Both the position numbers and the translations under genes were made by a program. From Bradyrhizobium sp. in8p8 (GTDB lineage Bacteria > Pseudomonadota > Alphaproteobacteria > Rhizobiales > Xanthobacteraceae): a DNA stretch of 64,000 bases. Under the pieces are notes generated by a model that did not search any database, was not told where the DNA came from, and worked only from the letters and a program-made list of their open reading frames with translations. The stretch lies in assembly GCF_000426845.1 (NCBI RefSeq), contig NZ_AUGD01000008.1:303746-367745 (forward strand), read 5' to 3'. Below are positions 38,206 through 47,370 of this stretch, piece after piece (within the stretch, counting starts at the first letter, position 1; each line of letters begins with the position of its first letter).

Positions 38206-38982
38206 ATGTCCATCTCGGGCAAGGTCGATCCGGTGGTCCGTCCCCTGGCGGCGACCGACATCGCGGAGGCGCTGGTCGAAGGGCTGCGCGATTTCCAGGC
38301 GTTGCCGATTTATGGTGTTTGTTTCGGCGGCCTCTATGCCGCCGGCGGCATCGCCATCCTGCTCTGCCTCACCGCCTTTGGAATGGTCTATCTGGTCTAT
38401 CCTCTGGCTGCGGGCTTTGCGTTGATCGGACCGTTTGTGGCGATCGGCCTCTACGAAGTCAGCCGCCGCCGCGAGCGCGGCGAGCCGGTCTCATTCGCTG
38501 CGATCTGGTCGGCCATCCGTTCGCGCAGCGAGATCGGCTGGATGGCCTTCGTCACACTGTTCGTATTCGTGGTCTGGATGTACCAGGTGCGGCTCCTGAT
38601 CGCGCTGCTGCTCGGCCTCAATGCCTCGTTCTCGAGCCTTCAGGAATTCATGACGGTGGTGCTGACGACCAACGAGGGCCTGCTGTTTCTCGGCATCGGT
38701 AATGCCGTGGGCGCCGTGCTGTCGCTGATCCTTTTCTCGCTGACCGTGGTGTCGTTCCCGCTGCTGCTCGACCGCGACGTCGATTTCGTCACGGCCATGG
38801 TGACCAGCGTGCGCGCCGTTGTCACGAGCCCGGTGCCGATGATCTCGTGGGCCGCCGTGATCGTGATGCTGCTGATCGTCTCGGCGTTGCCTTACTTCCT
38901 CGGGCTGATCGTGACGTTGCCGGTGCTCGGGCATGCGACCTGGCATCTGTATCGGCGGCTGGTGGCGCCGCTGCCCGCCTGA
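38206..38982 (+). CDS. DUF2189-type integral membrane protein
   Basis: This encodes 258 residues from ATG 38206 with GGAGGAAATTG upstream. About six hydrophobic helices; signature region LYAAGGIAILLCLTAFGMVYLVYPLAAGFALIGPFVAIGLYEVSRR. Function unknown; family members occur near respiratory or stress genes. Divergent from the hybrid kinase with 237 bp between. Confidence 0.85.
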   Translation: MSISGKVDPVVRPLAATDIAEALVEGLRDFQALPIYGVCFGGLYAAGGIAILLCLTAFGMVYLVYPLAAGFALIGPFVAIGLYEVSRRRERGEPVSFAAIWSAIRSRSEIGWMAFVTLFVFVVWMYQVRLLIALLLGLNASFSSLQEFMTVVLTTNEGLLFLGIGNAVGAVLSLILFSLTVVSFPLLLDRDVDFVTAMVTSVRAVVTSPVPMISWAAVIVMLLIVSALPYFLGLIVTLPVLGHATWHLYRRLVAPLPA

Positions 38983-38984
38983 TC

Positions 38985-39099
38985 GTCATTCCGGAACGCC
39001 CGGAGGGCGACCCGGAATCCATCGGTCCGCCAACTCTGCCGCGATGCTCAGATGCGCAATTGCGCATCATGGCTTGCGCGACGTGCGCCCCCGGATGAC
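38985..39099. repeat. Intergenic repeat, copy D
   Basis: gtcattccggaacgcccgg ... cgcccccggatgac, with inner palindrome GATGCGCAATTGCGCATC (39051-39068), identical to that of copy C. It begins three bases after the upstream stop. Confidence 0.75.
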
Positions 39100-39107
39100 A
39101 CGGCATC

Positions 39108-39620
39108 CTACGGCATCTTGATCCCCATCGCCTTTAGCGCTTCCAGCAACCTCACCGGCGGGGACATCTCGATCTTCGGCGCCTTGCCGGTCTCCAGCAG
39201 GCTCTTCAGCCCCGACAGGATCGCCGGCCAGCCGGTGCGGCCGCCGGAAAGGATGTCTTCGCTGAGCGGGCGGTCGTGGCGCTGGCTCAGAGTGAGGCGG
39301 ACGGCTTCGCCGGCGGGCTCGATCTCATAGGTGACGACGGTGATGCCGAGTTTTTCGACGAGGCCGGGCCAGTTCACGTTCCACGTCACCGTCAGCTTCC
39401 TGGGCGGATCGTATTCGAACACCTCGCCGGAGATGTGCTCCGAACCGTCGGGTTCGCGCACGATGAAGGTGCCGCCGAGCTTCGGCTCCATCTCCACCGC
39501 GAAGCCGGAAAAATATTCGCGGCTGAACTCGGCCGAGGTCAGCGCCTCCCATACCTTCTCCGGCGTCGAGGCGATGTAGATCGTGTAGACGGTGAGAGGC
39601 TTGAACTGGTCGAGATTCAT
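39108..39620 (-). CDS. SRPBCC (AHSA1-like) domain protein
   Basis: This encodes 170 residues. The helix-grip fold is indicated by TVYTIYIASTPEKVWEALTSAEFSREYFSG at the N-terminus and GEVFEYDPPRKLTVTWNVNW. Such proteins bind hydrophobic ligands. It lies 27 bp downstream of an ArsR-type repressor on the same strand, a pairing frequently seen with this family; the repressor likely controls it. Confidence 0.9.
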   Translation of the reverse strand: MNLDQFKPLTVYTIYIASTPEKVWEALTSAEFSREYFSGFAVEMEPKLGGTFIVREPDGSEHISGEVFEYDPPRKLTVTWNVNWPGLVEKLGITVVTYEIEPAGEAVRLTLSQRHDRPLSEDILSGGRTGWPAILSGLKSLLETGKAPKIEMSPPVRLLEALKAMGIKMP

Positions 39621-39647
39621 CGTGCATCGATCCTTGGTTGAGCGGGC

Positions 39648-39962
39648 CTACTCATCGCGTTTCTCCAGCTGCCGTTTCAGCTCGCTGAGTGCGGAGAGCT
39701 TGCCGCGCTCGAATTTCCTGATCCAGCGTTCGCCGATCTGATGGATGGGCACCGGGTTGAGGTAATGCAGCTTCTCGCGGCCATGCCTGATGGTGGTGAC
39801 CAGATTGGCCTCCTCGAGAATCACAAGGTGCTTGGTCACGGCCTGACGCGTCATGTCGAGCCCTTCGCAGAGCTCGTTCAGCGTTTGGCCGTTCCTGGCG
39901 TGAAGCCTGTCGAGCAGCGACCGTCGCGACGCGTCGGCGAGCGCTTTAAAGACCTCATCCAT
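39648..39962 (-). CDS. ArsR family transcriptional repressor
   Basis: This encodes 104 residues from ATG 39962, since MDEVFKALADASRRSLLDRL is the classic ArsR/SmtB beginning; an open extension to 40031 precedes it. Winged helix with LNELCEGLDMTRQAVTKHLVILEEANLV and wing HGREKLHYLNP. The only Cys in that region is in ELCEG, without a second metal-binding Cys, so it is probably not a metal sensor. First gene of a two-gene unit with the SRPBCC protein. Confidence 0.9.
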   Translation of the reverse strand: MDEVFKALADASRRSLLDRLHARNGQTLNELCEGLDMTRQAVTKHLVILEEANLVTTIRHGREKLHYLNPVPIHQIGERWIRKFERGKLSALSELKRQLEKRDE

Positions 39963-40090
39963 GCATCGACAATAGGCAACTAAAAGGTTGCGTGTCAAGC
40001 GGCCGCTTCTTTGGAGCAACGCATCCGGCACCGGCTTCCGTTCCCGTCTCCGCCATGCATTAATGCGCCCGAACCGCAGCGAGTCCTCCT

Positions 40091-40711
40091 ATGATGTCCA
40101 TGCAAGCCTATTTCGCCTTCGTCGCCGCCTGCATTGCGCTGGCGCTGCTGCCGGGGCCGATCGTCACCCTCGTCATCGCCAACGGCCTGCGCCACGGCAC
40201 GCGGGCTGCGCTCATCAATGTTGCCGGCGCGCAAGCCGGGCTTGCCATCGTCATCGGCATCGTCGCGATCGGCCTGACCTCGTTGATGGCGACCATGGGC
40301 TACTGGTTCGACTGGGTGCGCTTTGCCGGCGCGGCCTATCTGATCTGGCTCGGCATCAAGCTGATCTGGGCACCGGTCGAAGGCGTCGATGTCGACGCGC
40401 CGCCTCCGCCCCCGCGTGGCGGCTTCTTCCTGCAAGGTTTCCTGGTCCTGCTGTCGAACCCGAAGGTTCTGGTGTTCTTCGGCGCCTTCATCCCGCAATT
40501 CATGGACATGAACCAGCCGCACTTTCCGCAAGTCGCGCTACTGGGTGCGACCTTCATGGTCACCGCTGTAGTGACGGATGCGCTCTACGCCCTCGCCGCC
40601 GGCCGCGCGCGAAAGTTCTTCTCGGCGCGCCGCACGCGAATGCTGTCGCGCATCTCCGGCGGCTTCATGATCGGCGGCGGCATCTGGTTGGCGCTGACGC
40701 GGGCGAAGTGA
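40091..40711 (+). CDS. LysE/RhtB family amino-acid exporter
   Basis: This encodes 206 residues with about six helices. LysE signature: LLPGPIVTLVIANGLRHGTRAALINVAGAQAGL, then LLSNPKVLVFFGAFIPQFMD. Exports amino acids or homoserine lactones; the substrate is unknown. A poly-Pro segment (PPPPPRGG) interrupts the cytoplasmic loop. Convergent with the N-formylglutamate amidohydrolase-like gene. A second family member is at 51714. Confidence 0.9.
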   Translation: MMSMQAYFAFVAACIALALLPGPIVTLVIANGLRHGTRAALINVAGAQAGLAIVIGIVAIGLTSLMATMGYWFDWVRFAGAAYLIWLGIKLIWAPVEGVDVDAPPPPPRGGFFLQGFLVLLSNPKVLVFFGAFIPQFMDMNQPHFPQVALLGATFMVTAVVTDALYALAAGRARKFFSARRTRMLSRISGGFMIGGGIWLALTRAK

Positions 40712-40713
40712 GG

Positions 40714-41505
40714 TTACAGCGGTAGCTCCGCCTCGATCTCCGCAAGGATACGCGCCAGCCGCTCGGACCATTGCTGCTGGGCGGACTGGTCCGTGATTAG
40801 ATCCTGGCGGATCTCGATGCCGGTGTTGACCAGACCGCGGGCTTCGCCGTGCACGGGGATGGTGTAGTCGGTGAGATCGCTCACCGCATAAGGCTCGTTG
40901 TCGCCGACGACGATGTCACCCTCGGCGCGCAGATGTTTCAACAGCAGTCGTGGCAGCACGGGGTCGCGGTGATAGAGCGTGCCGATATGCCAGGGCCGCG
41001 CGATGCCGGCATAAACCGGCGTGAAGCTGTGCAGCGATATCAGCACGGTCGGCCGCTTGTCGTGGATGCGGCGGCTGATCGCCGCACCGATGCGGCGATG
41101 GTAAGGCTCGAAAATCTCGCGCCGCCTTGCCTCGCGCTCCTGCTCCGAGATCCCTTCGTTGCGCGGGATCGCGGTCGCCTCGGAGATCACGGGAATCGAG
41201 CTTGCAACGCCGGGCGGACGGTTGCAGTCGATCACGAGGCGCGAATAGCGCTGCGCGATTAAATGCGCATCCAACATTCTGGCGAGCCGCTCGGCGACGC
41301 CGGCGATGCCGATGTCCCAGGCGATGTGCCTGACGAGCTCGCTTTCCGCGACGCCGAGATCGCCGAGCGCGCGCGGCAGCACCCGTCCGTAATGATCCGA
41401 TGTGAGCAGGAAGGGCGATGTCCCCTCCGCATTCACCTCATGCACGGGCGGAATGTCGCCCTCGCCGAGCAGTTGATCGGCTGCCTCGGCCGCCTCCAAA
41501 GCCAT
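40714..41505 (-). CDS. N-formylglutamate amidohydrolase family protein
   Basis: This encodes 263 residues. HutG-like (DUF-FGase) fold: HIAWDIGIAGVAERLARMLDAHLIAQRYSRLVIDCNR at about 60-95, with zinc-site HIAWD and a later VLISLHSFTP motif. Members hydrolyse N-formylglutamate in histidine breakdown, or related N-acyl amino acids. No other hut gene is present, so the substrate is uncertain. The stop is two bases from the LysE-like gene. Confidence 0.85.
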   Translation of the reverse strand: MALEAAEAADQLLGEGDIPPVHEVNAEGTSPFLLTSDHYGRVLPRALGDLGVAESELVRHIAWDIGIAGVAERLARMLDAHLIAQRYSRLVIDCNRPPGVASSIPVISEATAIPRNEGISEQEREARRREIFEPYHRRIGAAISRRIHDKRPTVLISLHSFTPVYAGIARPWHIGTLYHRDPVLPRLLLKHLRAEGDIVVGDNEPYAVSDLTDYTIPVHGEARGLVNTGIEIRQDLITDQSAQQQWSERLARILAEIEAELPL

Positions 41506-41581
41506 CCTGATTGCCTATGGACTAACAACGTGTGTAAACGAATTAGCGGCATCGTGCCGACGCAGCAACGCCAGAGAGTCC

Positions 41582-41980
41582 ATGACTTCCGATCGCCTTT
41601 TTGTCTATGGCACGCTGATGCGCGGCTTCGACCATCCGATGGCGCGGCTGCTGGCGGGACACGCGGACTTTCTGGGAGAAGCGACCTGCCGCGGCCGGCT
41701 CGTTCTGGTCAAGCATTATCCGGGATTGCTGCTCTCTGATGCGCCGTCGGACGTCGTTCACGGCGAGCTCTTCCGCCTGCGCGTGCCGGACGAGCTGCTA
41801 CGCGAGCTCGACATGTATGAAGCCTGCGGCGAGGGCTTTCCGGAGCCGACCGAATATCTGCGGCAGCTGGTCGACGTGACGCGTGCCGACGGCGCTACCG
41901 AGAGGGCCTGGACCTACGTCTACAACTGGCCCGTCACCGCTCTGCCGATCATCGAGTCCGGGCGGTTCTTGGAGCATTAG
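41582..41980 (+). CDS. Gamma-glutamylcyclotransferase-like (AIG2) protein
   Basis: This encodes 132 residues. The BtrG/GGCT fold opens with RLFVYGTLMRGFDHP, the substrate loop; the expected acidic residue lies in ELDMYEACGEGFPEPTEYLR. These enzymes release 5-oxoproline from gamma-glutamyl compounds. Its last four bases overlap the end of the convergent chlorite dismutase-family gene. Confidence 0.88.
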   Translation: MTSDRLFVYGTLMRGFDHPMARLLAGHADFLGEATCRGRLVLVKHYPGLLLSDAPSDVVHGELFRLRVPDELLRELDMYEACGEGFPEPTEYLRQLVDVTRADGATERAWTYVYNWPVTALPIIESGRFLEH

Positions 41981-42540
41981 GCCGACAGCACTTCCTTCAC
42001 CGCGCGCACGTCGACCTCGCGCTCGACGTAAGTCCACTCTTCCGTCCGCCGCAGCATTGCCACCAGCTCCTCGAATAGCGAGGCGTGCGCCGGGGCGAAT
42101 TCGAACCAGGTCAGAAAGTCGAAAGGGCCGCCGAGGTCGCGGCAGTGATAGAGCTGCCGCGCGATCGCAGGCAGGAAGCGCATGCTGCTCGCGATATGGT
42201 GCGACTTGTCCTCGAAGATCCTGCGACGCTCTTCCTGCGTCAGTTCCCACCAGGCGGCCGATTTGCGGATCGGGATCAGCGCCGCGCTGGTCGCCTCCGG
42301 TCGGCCGAGCCCGGCCTGCACCGCCACGAGCTGCTGCTTCTCCGCGCGCTCGGTGTAGCGCAAGCTGCTGGGGACGCCGACCAGCCTCCAGGCGTTGCGC
42401 GAGGGCACCAGCGGCAATGAAACGGCCTCGCTGTCGGTCACCGACAGCGCCGGCATGAAGGGCAGGGGCTCGCCCGTCACTGATGAAATCGAGGTCACGC
42501 GCCAGCCCCCACTCTGGCCGCCTCGAAAGGTCCTGAACAT
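41977..42540 (-). CDS. Chlorite dismutase family heme protein
   Basis: This encodes 187 residues from ATG 42540; a longer frame continues upstream without homology. Short Cld type, as the dimeric enzyme of Nitrobacter, rather than the longer pentameric form. Signature HHIASSMRFLPAIARQLYHC carries the proximal His region and the distal Arg candidate (R of IARQLYH); PFDFLTWFEFAP follows. True chlorite dismutases turn ClO2- into Cl- and O2, while the related HemQ makes heme in Gram-positive bacteria. With the distal Arg, chlorite activity is plausible. No chlorate genes are nearby. Confidence 0.87.
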   Translation of the reverse strand: MFRTFRGGQSGGWRVTSISSVTGEPLPFMPALSVTDSEAVSLPLVPSRNAWRLVGVPSSLRYTERAEKQQLVAVQAGLGRPEATSAALIPIRKSAAWWELTQEERRRIFEDKSHHIASSMRFLPAIARQLYHCRDLGGPFDFLTWFEFAPAHASLFEELVAMLRRTEEWTYVEREVDVRAVKEVLSA

Positions 42541-42799
42541 GAGGGATATGGAAGCGTGGAACCGGGCGCGGTTCAAGCCTTTCCCGTCATTCCAGGGTGC
42601 CAATCCCGCCATCCTTCGGTGCCGTCGAAGAAGCGCCGCCTCAGGGGGACGGTGAGAATGATTGCCTCGGGCGCCGAAGAGAGCCCTGTGCATAGGTCGA
42701 ATAACCCGGATAACCCGCCTAAACCTAGCCTTTGGCCGGGCCGCACCTATATCCCTGATCCTTCGCCCGACTCACCCGGTTTCGCGCTAGACACAGCCC

Positions 42800-44803
42800 A
42801 TGCGCTTCACGCCCCAGTTCCTCGACGAGCTTCGTGCCCGGCTTTCGGTGTCCGAAGTCGTGGGCAAGCGCGTCAAGTTGAAGAAGGCAGGCAGAGAGTG
42901 GAGGGGGCTGTCGCCGTTCCAGCAGGAGAAGACGCCGTCCTTCTACGTCAACGACCAGAAGGGCTTTTATCACGACTTCTCCTCCGGCAAGCACGGCGAC
43001 ATCATAACCTTCGTGATGGAGACCGACGGCGTGCCGTTCGCGGAGGCCGTGGAGCGGCTCGCAGGCATGGCGGGCCTGCCGCTGCCGGCGGTGACACCGG
43101 ATGCGGCGCGGTACGAGCAGCGGCGCAAGTCGCTGCATGACGTCTTGGATCTCGCGGCCAAGTTCTTTGCGGAGACGCTGGCCTCGCGCGTGGGCGCCAA
43201 AGCGCGCGGCTATCTCGCCGACCGCGCCATCTCGCCGGCGACGCAATTGCAGTTCCGCCTCGGCTACGCCCCGTCTGATCGCTTTGCACTGAAGGAGCAT
43301 CTCGGCAAGCTCGGCATCTCCGTCGACGACATGGTCGAGACGGGATTGCTCGTCGCTGGCAACGACATCCCGGTGCCGTACGACCGCTTTCGCGATCGTG
43401 TGATGTTTCCGATCACGGATCTGCGCGGCCGCGTCATCGCCTTCGGCGGGCGCGCGCTGGAGAAGGACGTTCCGGCCAAGTATCTGAACTCGCCGGAGAC
43501 GCCGCTCTTCCACAAGGGCGACAATCTCTACAACCACCAGACTGCGCGCAAAGCCACGCATGATGGCAGCCCCTTGATCGTGGTCGAAGGCTATGTCGAC
43601 GTCATCGCGATGGTCACCGCGGGCTTTGCAGGCAGCGTGGCGCCGCTCGGCACCGCGCTCACCGAAAGCCAGCTGGCGCTGCTGTGGAAGATGGCTGATG
43701 AGCCGATCCTCTGCTTCGACGGCGACCGCGCCGGACAGAAGGCGGCGTACCGCGCTGCCGATCTCGCGCTGCCTTTCCTCGCACCTGGCAAGAGCCTGCG
43801 CTTTGCGCTGCTGCCGGAGGGGCAGGACCCCGACGACCTCGTTCGCTCGGGTGGGCGCGGCGCGATCGAAGAGGTGATCGCCGCGGCGCGTCCGCTCGCC
43901 GACATGATCTGGTCGCGCGAGCTCGAAGGCGGCAATTTCGCAACCCCCGAGCGGCGGGCCGCGCTGGAGGCGCGGATCAGGGAGCTCACCAACGGCATTC
44001 GCGACGAGGTGGTGCGGCGCTACTACCGCGACGAGTTCGTCGAGCGGCTCCAGCGCACCTTTGCCCCCGAAGGGGGGCGCAGCGGCTTCGGCGGGCGGGG
44101 CAATTTTCGCCAGGGTGGCGGCCGGTCCTTCCAGCCGAGGGGAGGGGCGAATCGATTCGGCGGTCAGGGATTCGGCGGAGGGCGTCGCGGCGTCTCCGGT
44201 TCCATCCCTCTGCCCTCTGGCCCCTACCAGGCGGCAAGTCCCCAGCTAGCGGCAAGCCCGATCATGCGCGGCCAGCGCAGCGCCATCTCCCGCCGGGAAG
44301 CCCTGATCCTGCAATGCCTGATCAACCACCCCTGGCTGCTGCACGAGCATCTCGAGGAGGTCGCCGCCCTGGAGCTGGCCCACCCGGAGGCCCACAAGCT
44401 CAGGGCCGGCATCATCGCCGCCTTCGCCAACGACCATCACCACTCGTCCGACCCCGGCGAGCAGGCTGAAAAGATGCGCAGCGATATCGAGAAGGGCGGA
44501 TTTTCGCAGGTTCTTCAAAGGGTTGAGAATGGGATCACCACCGCGGCGGTATGGGGGGCCCGCGAGGGCGCAGCGCGGGACGACGTTCTCGCCACCTGGC
44601 ATCAGCTGGTTGCCTTGCATCGGCAATGGCATTCACTACTTAGAGAGCTGAAAGACGCCGAGCTGGCCTTGGGCGAGGACCCCAGCGAGGCCAATTTGGC
44701 ATGGCTGCGTGACGTGAAGGCTCGGATCAGCGAAGTCGACGGCACCGAGGCCCTGATCGAGGGTTTTGGCGAGCTGTCGGGCCGGCTCCAGAAGAGCATG
44801 TGA
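42800..44803 (+). CDS. dnaG: DNA primase
   Basis: This encodes 667 residues. DnaG lays RNA primers at replication forks. N-terminal zinc-ribbon region (about 1-100), catalytic core with TOPRIM motif VVEGYVDVIAM and CFDGDRAGQKAA, and a C-terminal DnaB-binding domain from about residue 490. Two oddities: all four usual zinc ligands are replaced (S38, Q41, D59, S62 within SPFQQEKTPSF and YHDFSSGKHG), and residues about 425-470 form a Gly/Arg-rich linker with RGG and GFGG repeats. It is followed after 372 bp by rpoD, as in the classical order, without rpsU. Confidence 0.96.
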   Translation: MRFTPQFLDELRARLSVSEVVGKRVKLKKAGREWRGLSPFQQEKTPSFYVNDQKGFYHDFSSGKHGDIITFVMETDGVPFAEAVERLAGMAGLPLPAVTPDAARYEQRRKSLHDVLDLAAKFFAETLASRVGAKARGYLADRAISPATQLQFRLGYAPSDRFALKEHLGKLGISVDDMVETGLLVAGNDIPVPYDRFRDRVMFPITDLRGRVIAFGGRALEKDVPAKYLNSPETPLFHKGDNLYNHQTARKATHDGSPLIVVEGYVDVIAMVTAGFAGSVAPLGTALTESQLALLWKMADEPILCFDGDRAGQKAAYRAADLALPFLAPGKSLRFALLPEGQDPDDLVRSGGRGAIEEVIAAARPLADMIWSRELEGGNFATPERRAALEARIRELTNGIRDEVVRRYYRDEFVERLQRTFAPEGGRSGFGGRGNFRQGGGRSFQPRGGANRFGGQGFGGGRRGVSGSIPLPSGPYQAASPQLAASPIMRGQRSAISRREALILQCLINHPWLLHEHLEEVAALELAHPEAHKLRAGIIAAFANDHHHSSDPGEQAEKMRSDIEKGGFSQVLQRVENGITTAAVWGAREGAARDDVLATWHQLVALHRQWHSLLRELKDAELALGEDPSEANLAWLRDVKARISEVDGTEALIEGFGELSGRLQKSM

Positions 44804-45175
44804 AAGAATCATGCGGACGGCCGCGGCCGGAACCGCTAAAAGACTCGCCAAATCTTGGGTTTGGCGGCAAAAACAGGGTTAATCGAGGCTTAACGGTCTT
44901 GTAGCACTTTGGCCCGGAGGCGGCCGCAGGCAGAACAGACGCGTCAGGAATGAATCCGCGCAATCGCTGTTGGCACTACACCTGCATCCGCCGCGTCAAA
45001 GAGGCTGACGAAGCGTTAGGCAATTCCGGCGAGAGAGAGTTGGGGGTGGCGAGAGGTTTGTGCGCCGCCCTTTCCGTGTCGAGAGCTGCCGAAGCGAGAG
45101 CGTCGAGCAACAGGTTCATGTGAATTCACGCGGACGCGGCGGGCGTCTCGCATGAAGCGCGTTTAGGAGCAATGG
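44804..45175 (+). promoter_or_regulatory. dnaG-rpoD intergenic region with a sigma-54-like site
   Basis: 372 bp that must hold the rpoD promoter. TGGCACTACACCTGCA at 44971-44986 matches the -24/-12 GG-N10-GC spacing of sigma-54 promoters with two mismatches; this may be chance, as rpoD genes are normally read by sigma-70 or sigma-32. I see no clear -35/-10 pair. Confidence 0.3.
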
Positions 45176-47314
45176 ATGGCCACCAAGGCAAAGACGCTGC
45201 AGGCGAAGGACAAGGAAAAAGACGACAAGGCAGCGGATGCGCCGGAGAAGGACTCCCAGGACGCGCCCTCGCCCTTGCTCGACCTGTCCGACGCCGCCGT
45301 GAAGAAGATGATCAAGCAGGCCAAGAAGCGCGGCTTCGTGACCTTCGATCAGCTCAACGAAGTCTTGCCGTCCGACCAGACCTCGCCCGAACAGATCGAG
45401 GACATCATGTCGATGCTCTCGGACATGGGCATCAACGTCACCGAAGCCGACGACAGCGAAGGCGAGGAGGAGAAGGACGAGGGCGACGACGACACCGACA
45501 ACGAGCTCGTCGAGGTCACCCAGAAGGCCGTCACCGAGGTCAAGAAGAGCGAGCCGGGCGAGCGCACCGACGACCCGGTGCGCATGTATCTGCGCGAGAT
45601 GGGCACGGTCGAGCTGCTGTCCCGCGAAGGCGAAATCGCGATCGCCAAGCGCATCGAGGCCGGCCGCGAGGCGATGATCGCTGGGCTCTGCGAGAGCCCG
45701 CTGACCTTCCAGGCCATCATCATCTGGCGCGACGAGCTCAACGAAGGCAAGATCTTCCTCCGCGACATCATCGATCTCGAAGCGACCTATGCCGGTCCCG
45801 ACGCCAAGGGCGGCATGAACACCGCGATGATCGCGGGTCCGAACGGCGAAGCCTCTGCCGATGGCGACGCGGCCCCGACCGCCGGGGCGCCTGCGCATGT
45901 CGCCCCCCCGGCTGCGCCGCCGTCGCCGACCCCGTTCCGCGCGGCGCCCGCCGGCGGCGCGGATGCAGTCGAGGAGAAGGATCCCGGCGAGGCTGCGGCC
46001 GAATCCGACATGGACGACGACGAGTTCGAGAACCAGATGTCGCTGGCCGCGATCGAGGCCGAGCTCAAGCCGAAGGTGGTCGAGATCTTCGACAGGATCG
46101 CCGACAGCTACAAGAAGCTGCGCAAGCTTCAGGAGCAGGACATCCAGAACCAGCTCGACAGCTCCTCGCATGGGCCCTCGCTGTCGCCGCCGCAGGAGCG
46201 CAAGTACCGCAAGCTCAAGGATGAGATCATCGTCGAGGTGAAGTCGCTGCGCCTCAACCAGGCCCGTATCGACAGTCTCGTCGAGCAGCTCTACGACATC
46301 AACAAGCGCCTCGTCTCGCACGAGGGCCGCCTGATGCGCCTTGCCGACAGCCACGGCGTCGCGCGCGAAGACTTCCTGCGCAACTACACCGGCTCGGAGC
46401 TCGATCCGCGCTGGCTCAACCGCGTCTCGAAGCTGTCGGCCAAGGGCTGGAAGAATTTCGTCCATCACGAGAAGGACCGCATCAAGGAGCTCCGCCACGA
46501 GGTGCATCAGCTCGCGGCGCTGACCGGCCTCGAGATCGTCGAGTTCCGCAAGATCGTGCACTCCGTGCAGAAGGGCGAGCGCGAGGCACGCCAGGCCAAG
46601 AAGGAGATGGTGGAAGCCAACCTCCGCCTGGTGATCTCGATCGCCAAGAAGTACACCAATCGCGGCCTGCAGTTCCTCGACCTGATCCAGGAAGGCAACA
46701 TCGGCCTGATGAAGGCGGTCGACAAGTTCGAGTACCGCCGCGGCTACAAGTTCTCGACCTACGCCACGTGGTGGATCCGGCAGGCGATCACCCGCAGCAT
46801 CGCGGACCAGGCCCGCACCATCCGCATCCCCGTGCACATGATCGAGACGATCAACAAGATCGTGCGCACGAGCCGCCAGATGCTCAACGAGATCGGCCGC
46901 GAGCCGACCCCCGAAGAGCTCGCCGAGAAGCTCGGCATGCCTCTGGAGAAGGTCCGCAAGGTTCTCAAGATCGCCAAGGAACCGCTCTCGCTGGAGACCC
47001 CCGTCGGTGACGAGGAGGATTCACATCTCGGCGATTTCATCGAGGACAAGAACGCGATCCTGCCGATCGACGCCGCGATCCAGTCCAACCTGCGCGAGAC
47101 CACCACGCGCGTGCTCGCCTCGCTCACGCCGCGCGAGGAACGCGTCCTGCGCATGCGCTTCGGCATCGGCATGAACACCGACCACACGCTGGAAGAAGTC
47201 GGCCAGCAGTTCAGCGTGACGCGCGAGCGCATCCGCCAGATCGAAGCCAAGGCGCTGCGGAAGCTGAAGCATCCGTCGCGGTCGCGGAAGCTGCGGAGCT
47301 TCTTGGATAATTGA
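45176..47314 (+). CDS. rpoD: RNA polymerase sigma factor RpoD (sigma-70)
   Basis: This encodes 712 residues. The principal sigma factor. In order: region 1.1 about 40-85; region 1.2 (DPVRMYLREMGTVELLSREGE); a long Ala/Pro/Asp-rich non-conserved insert about 215-290; regions 2.1-2.4 with RGYKFSTYATWWIRQAITR; region 3; and region 4 with DHTLEEVGQQFSVTRERIRQIE. The ATG follows TAGGAGCA. A strong intrinsic terminator follows the stop by about 20 bp, so it ends its own transcript. Confidence 0.98.
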   Translation: MATKAKTLQAKDKEKDDKAADAPEKDSQDAPSPLLDLSDAAVKKMIKQAKKRGFVTFDQLNEVLPSDQTSPEQIEDIMSMLSDMGINVTEADDSEGEEEKDEGDDDTDNELVEVTQKAVTEVKKSEPGERTDDPVRMYLREMGTVELLSREGEIAIAKRIEAGREAMIAGLCESPLTFQAIIIWRDELNEGKIFLRDIIDLEATYAGPDAKGGMNTAMIAGPNGEASADGDAAPTAGAPAHVAPPAAPPSPTPFRAAPAGGADAVEEKDPGEAAAESDMDDDEFENQMSLAAIEAELKPKVVEIFDRIADSYKKLRKLQEQDIQNQLDSSSHGPSLSPPQERKYRKLKDEIIVEVKSLRLNQARIDSLVEQLYDINKRLVSHEGRLMRLADSHGVAREDFLRNYTGSELDPRWLNRVSKLSAKGWKNFVHHEKDRIKELRHEVHQLAALTGLEIVEFRKIVHSVQKGEREARQAKKEMVEANLRLVISIAKKYTNRGLQFLDLIQEGNIGLMKAVDKFEYRRGYKFSTYATWWIRQAITRSIADQARTIRIPVHMIETINKIVRTSRQMLNEIGREPTPEELAEKLGMPLEKVRKVLKIAKEPLSLETPVGDEEDSHLGDFIEDKNAILPIDAAIQSNLRETTTRVLASLTPREERVLRMRFGIGMNTDHTLEEVGQQFSVTRERIRQIEAKALRKLKHPSRSRKLRSFLDN

Positions 47315-47335
47315 TCGTAGACAGCGATCCAAAGC

Positions 47336-47364
47336 AAAGCGGCGGGCCTTGGCCCGCCGTTTTT
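47336..47364 (+). terminator. Intrinsic terminator of rpoD
   Basis: GGCGGGCC/GGCCCGCC stem extended by A-T pairs with a TT loop, followed by T5. Confidence 0.88.
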
Positions 47365-47370
47365 GTCAGT

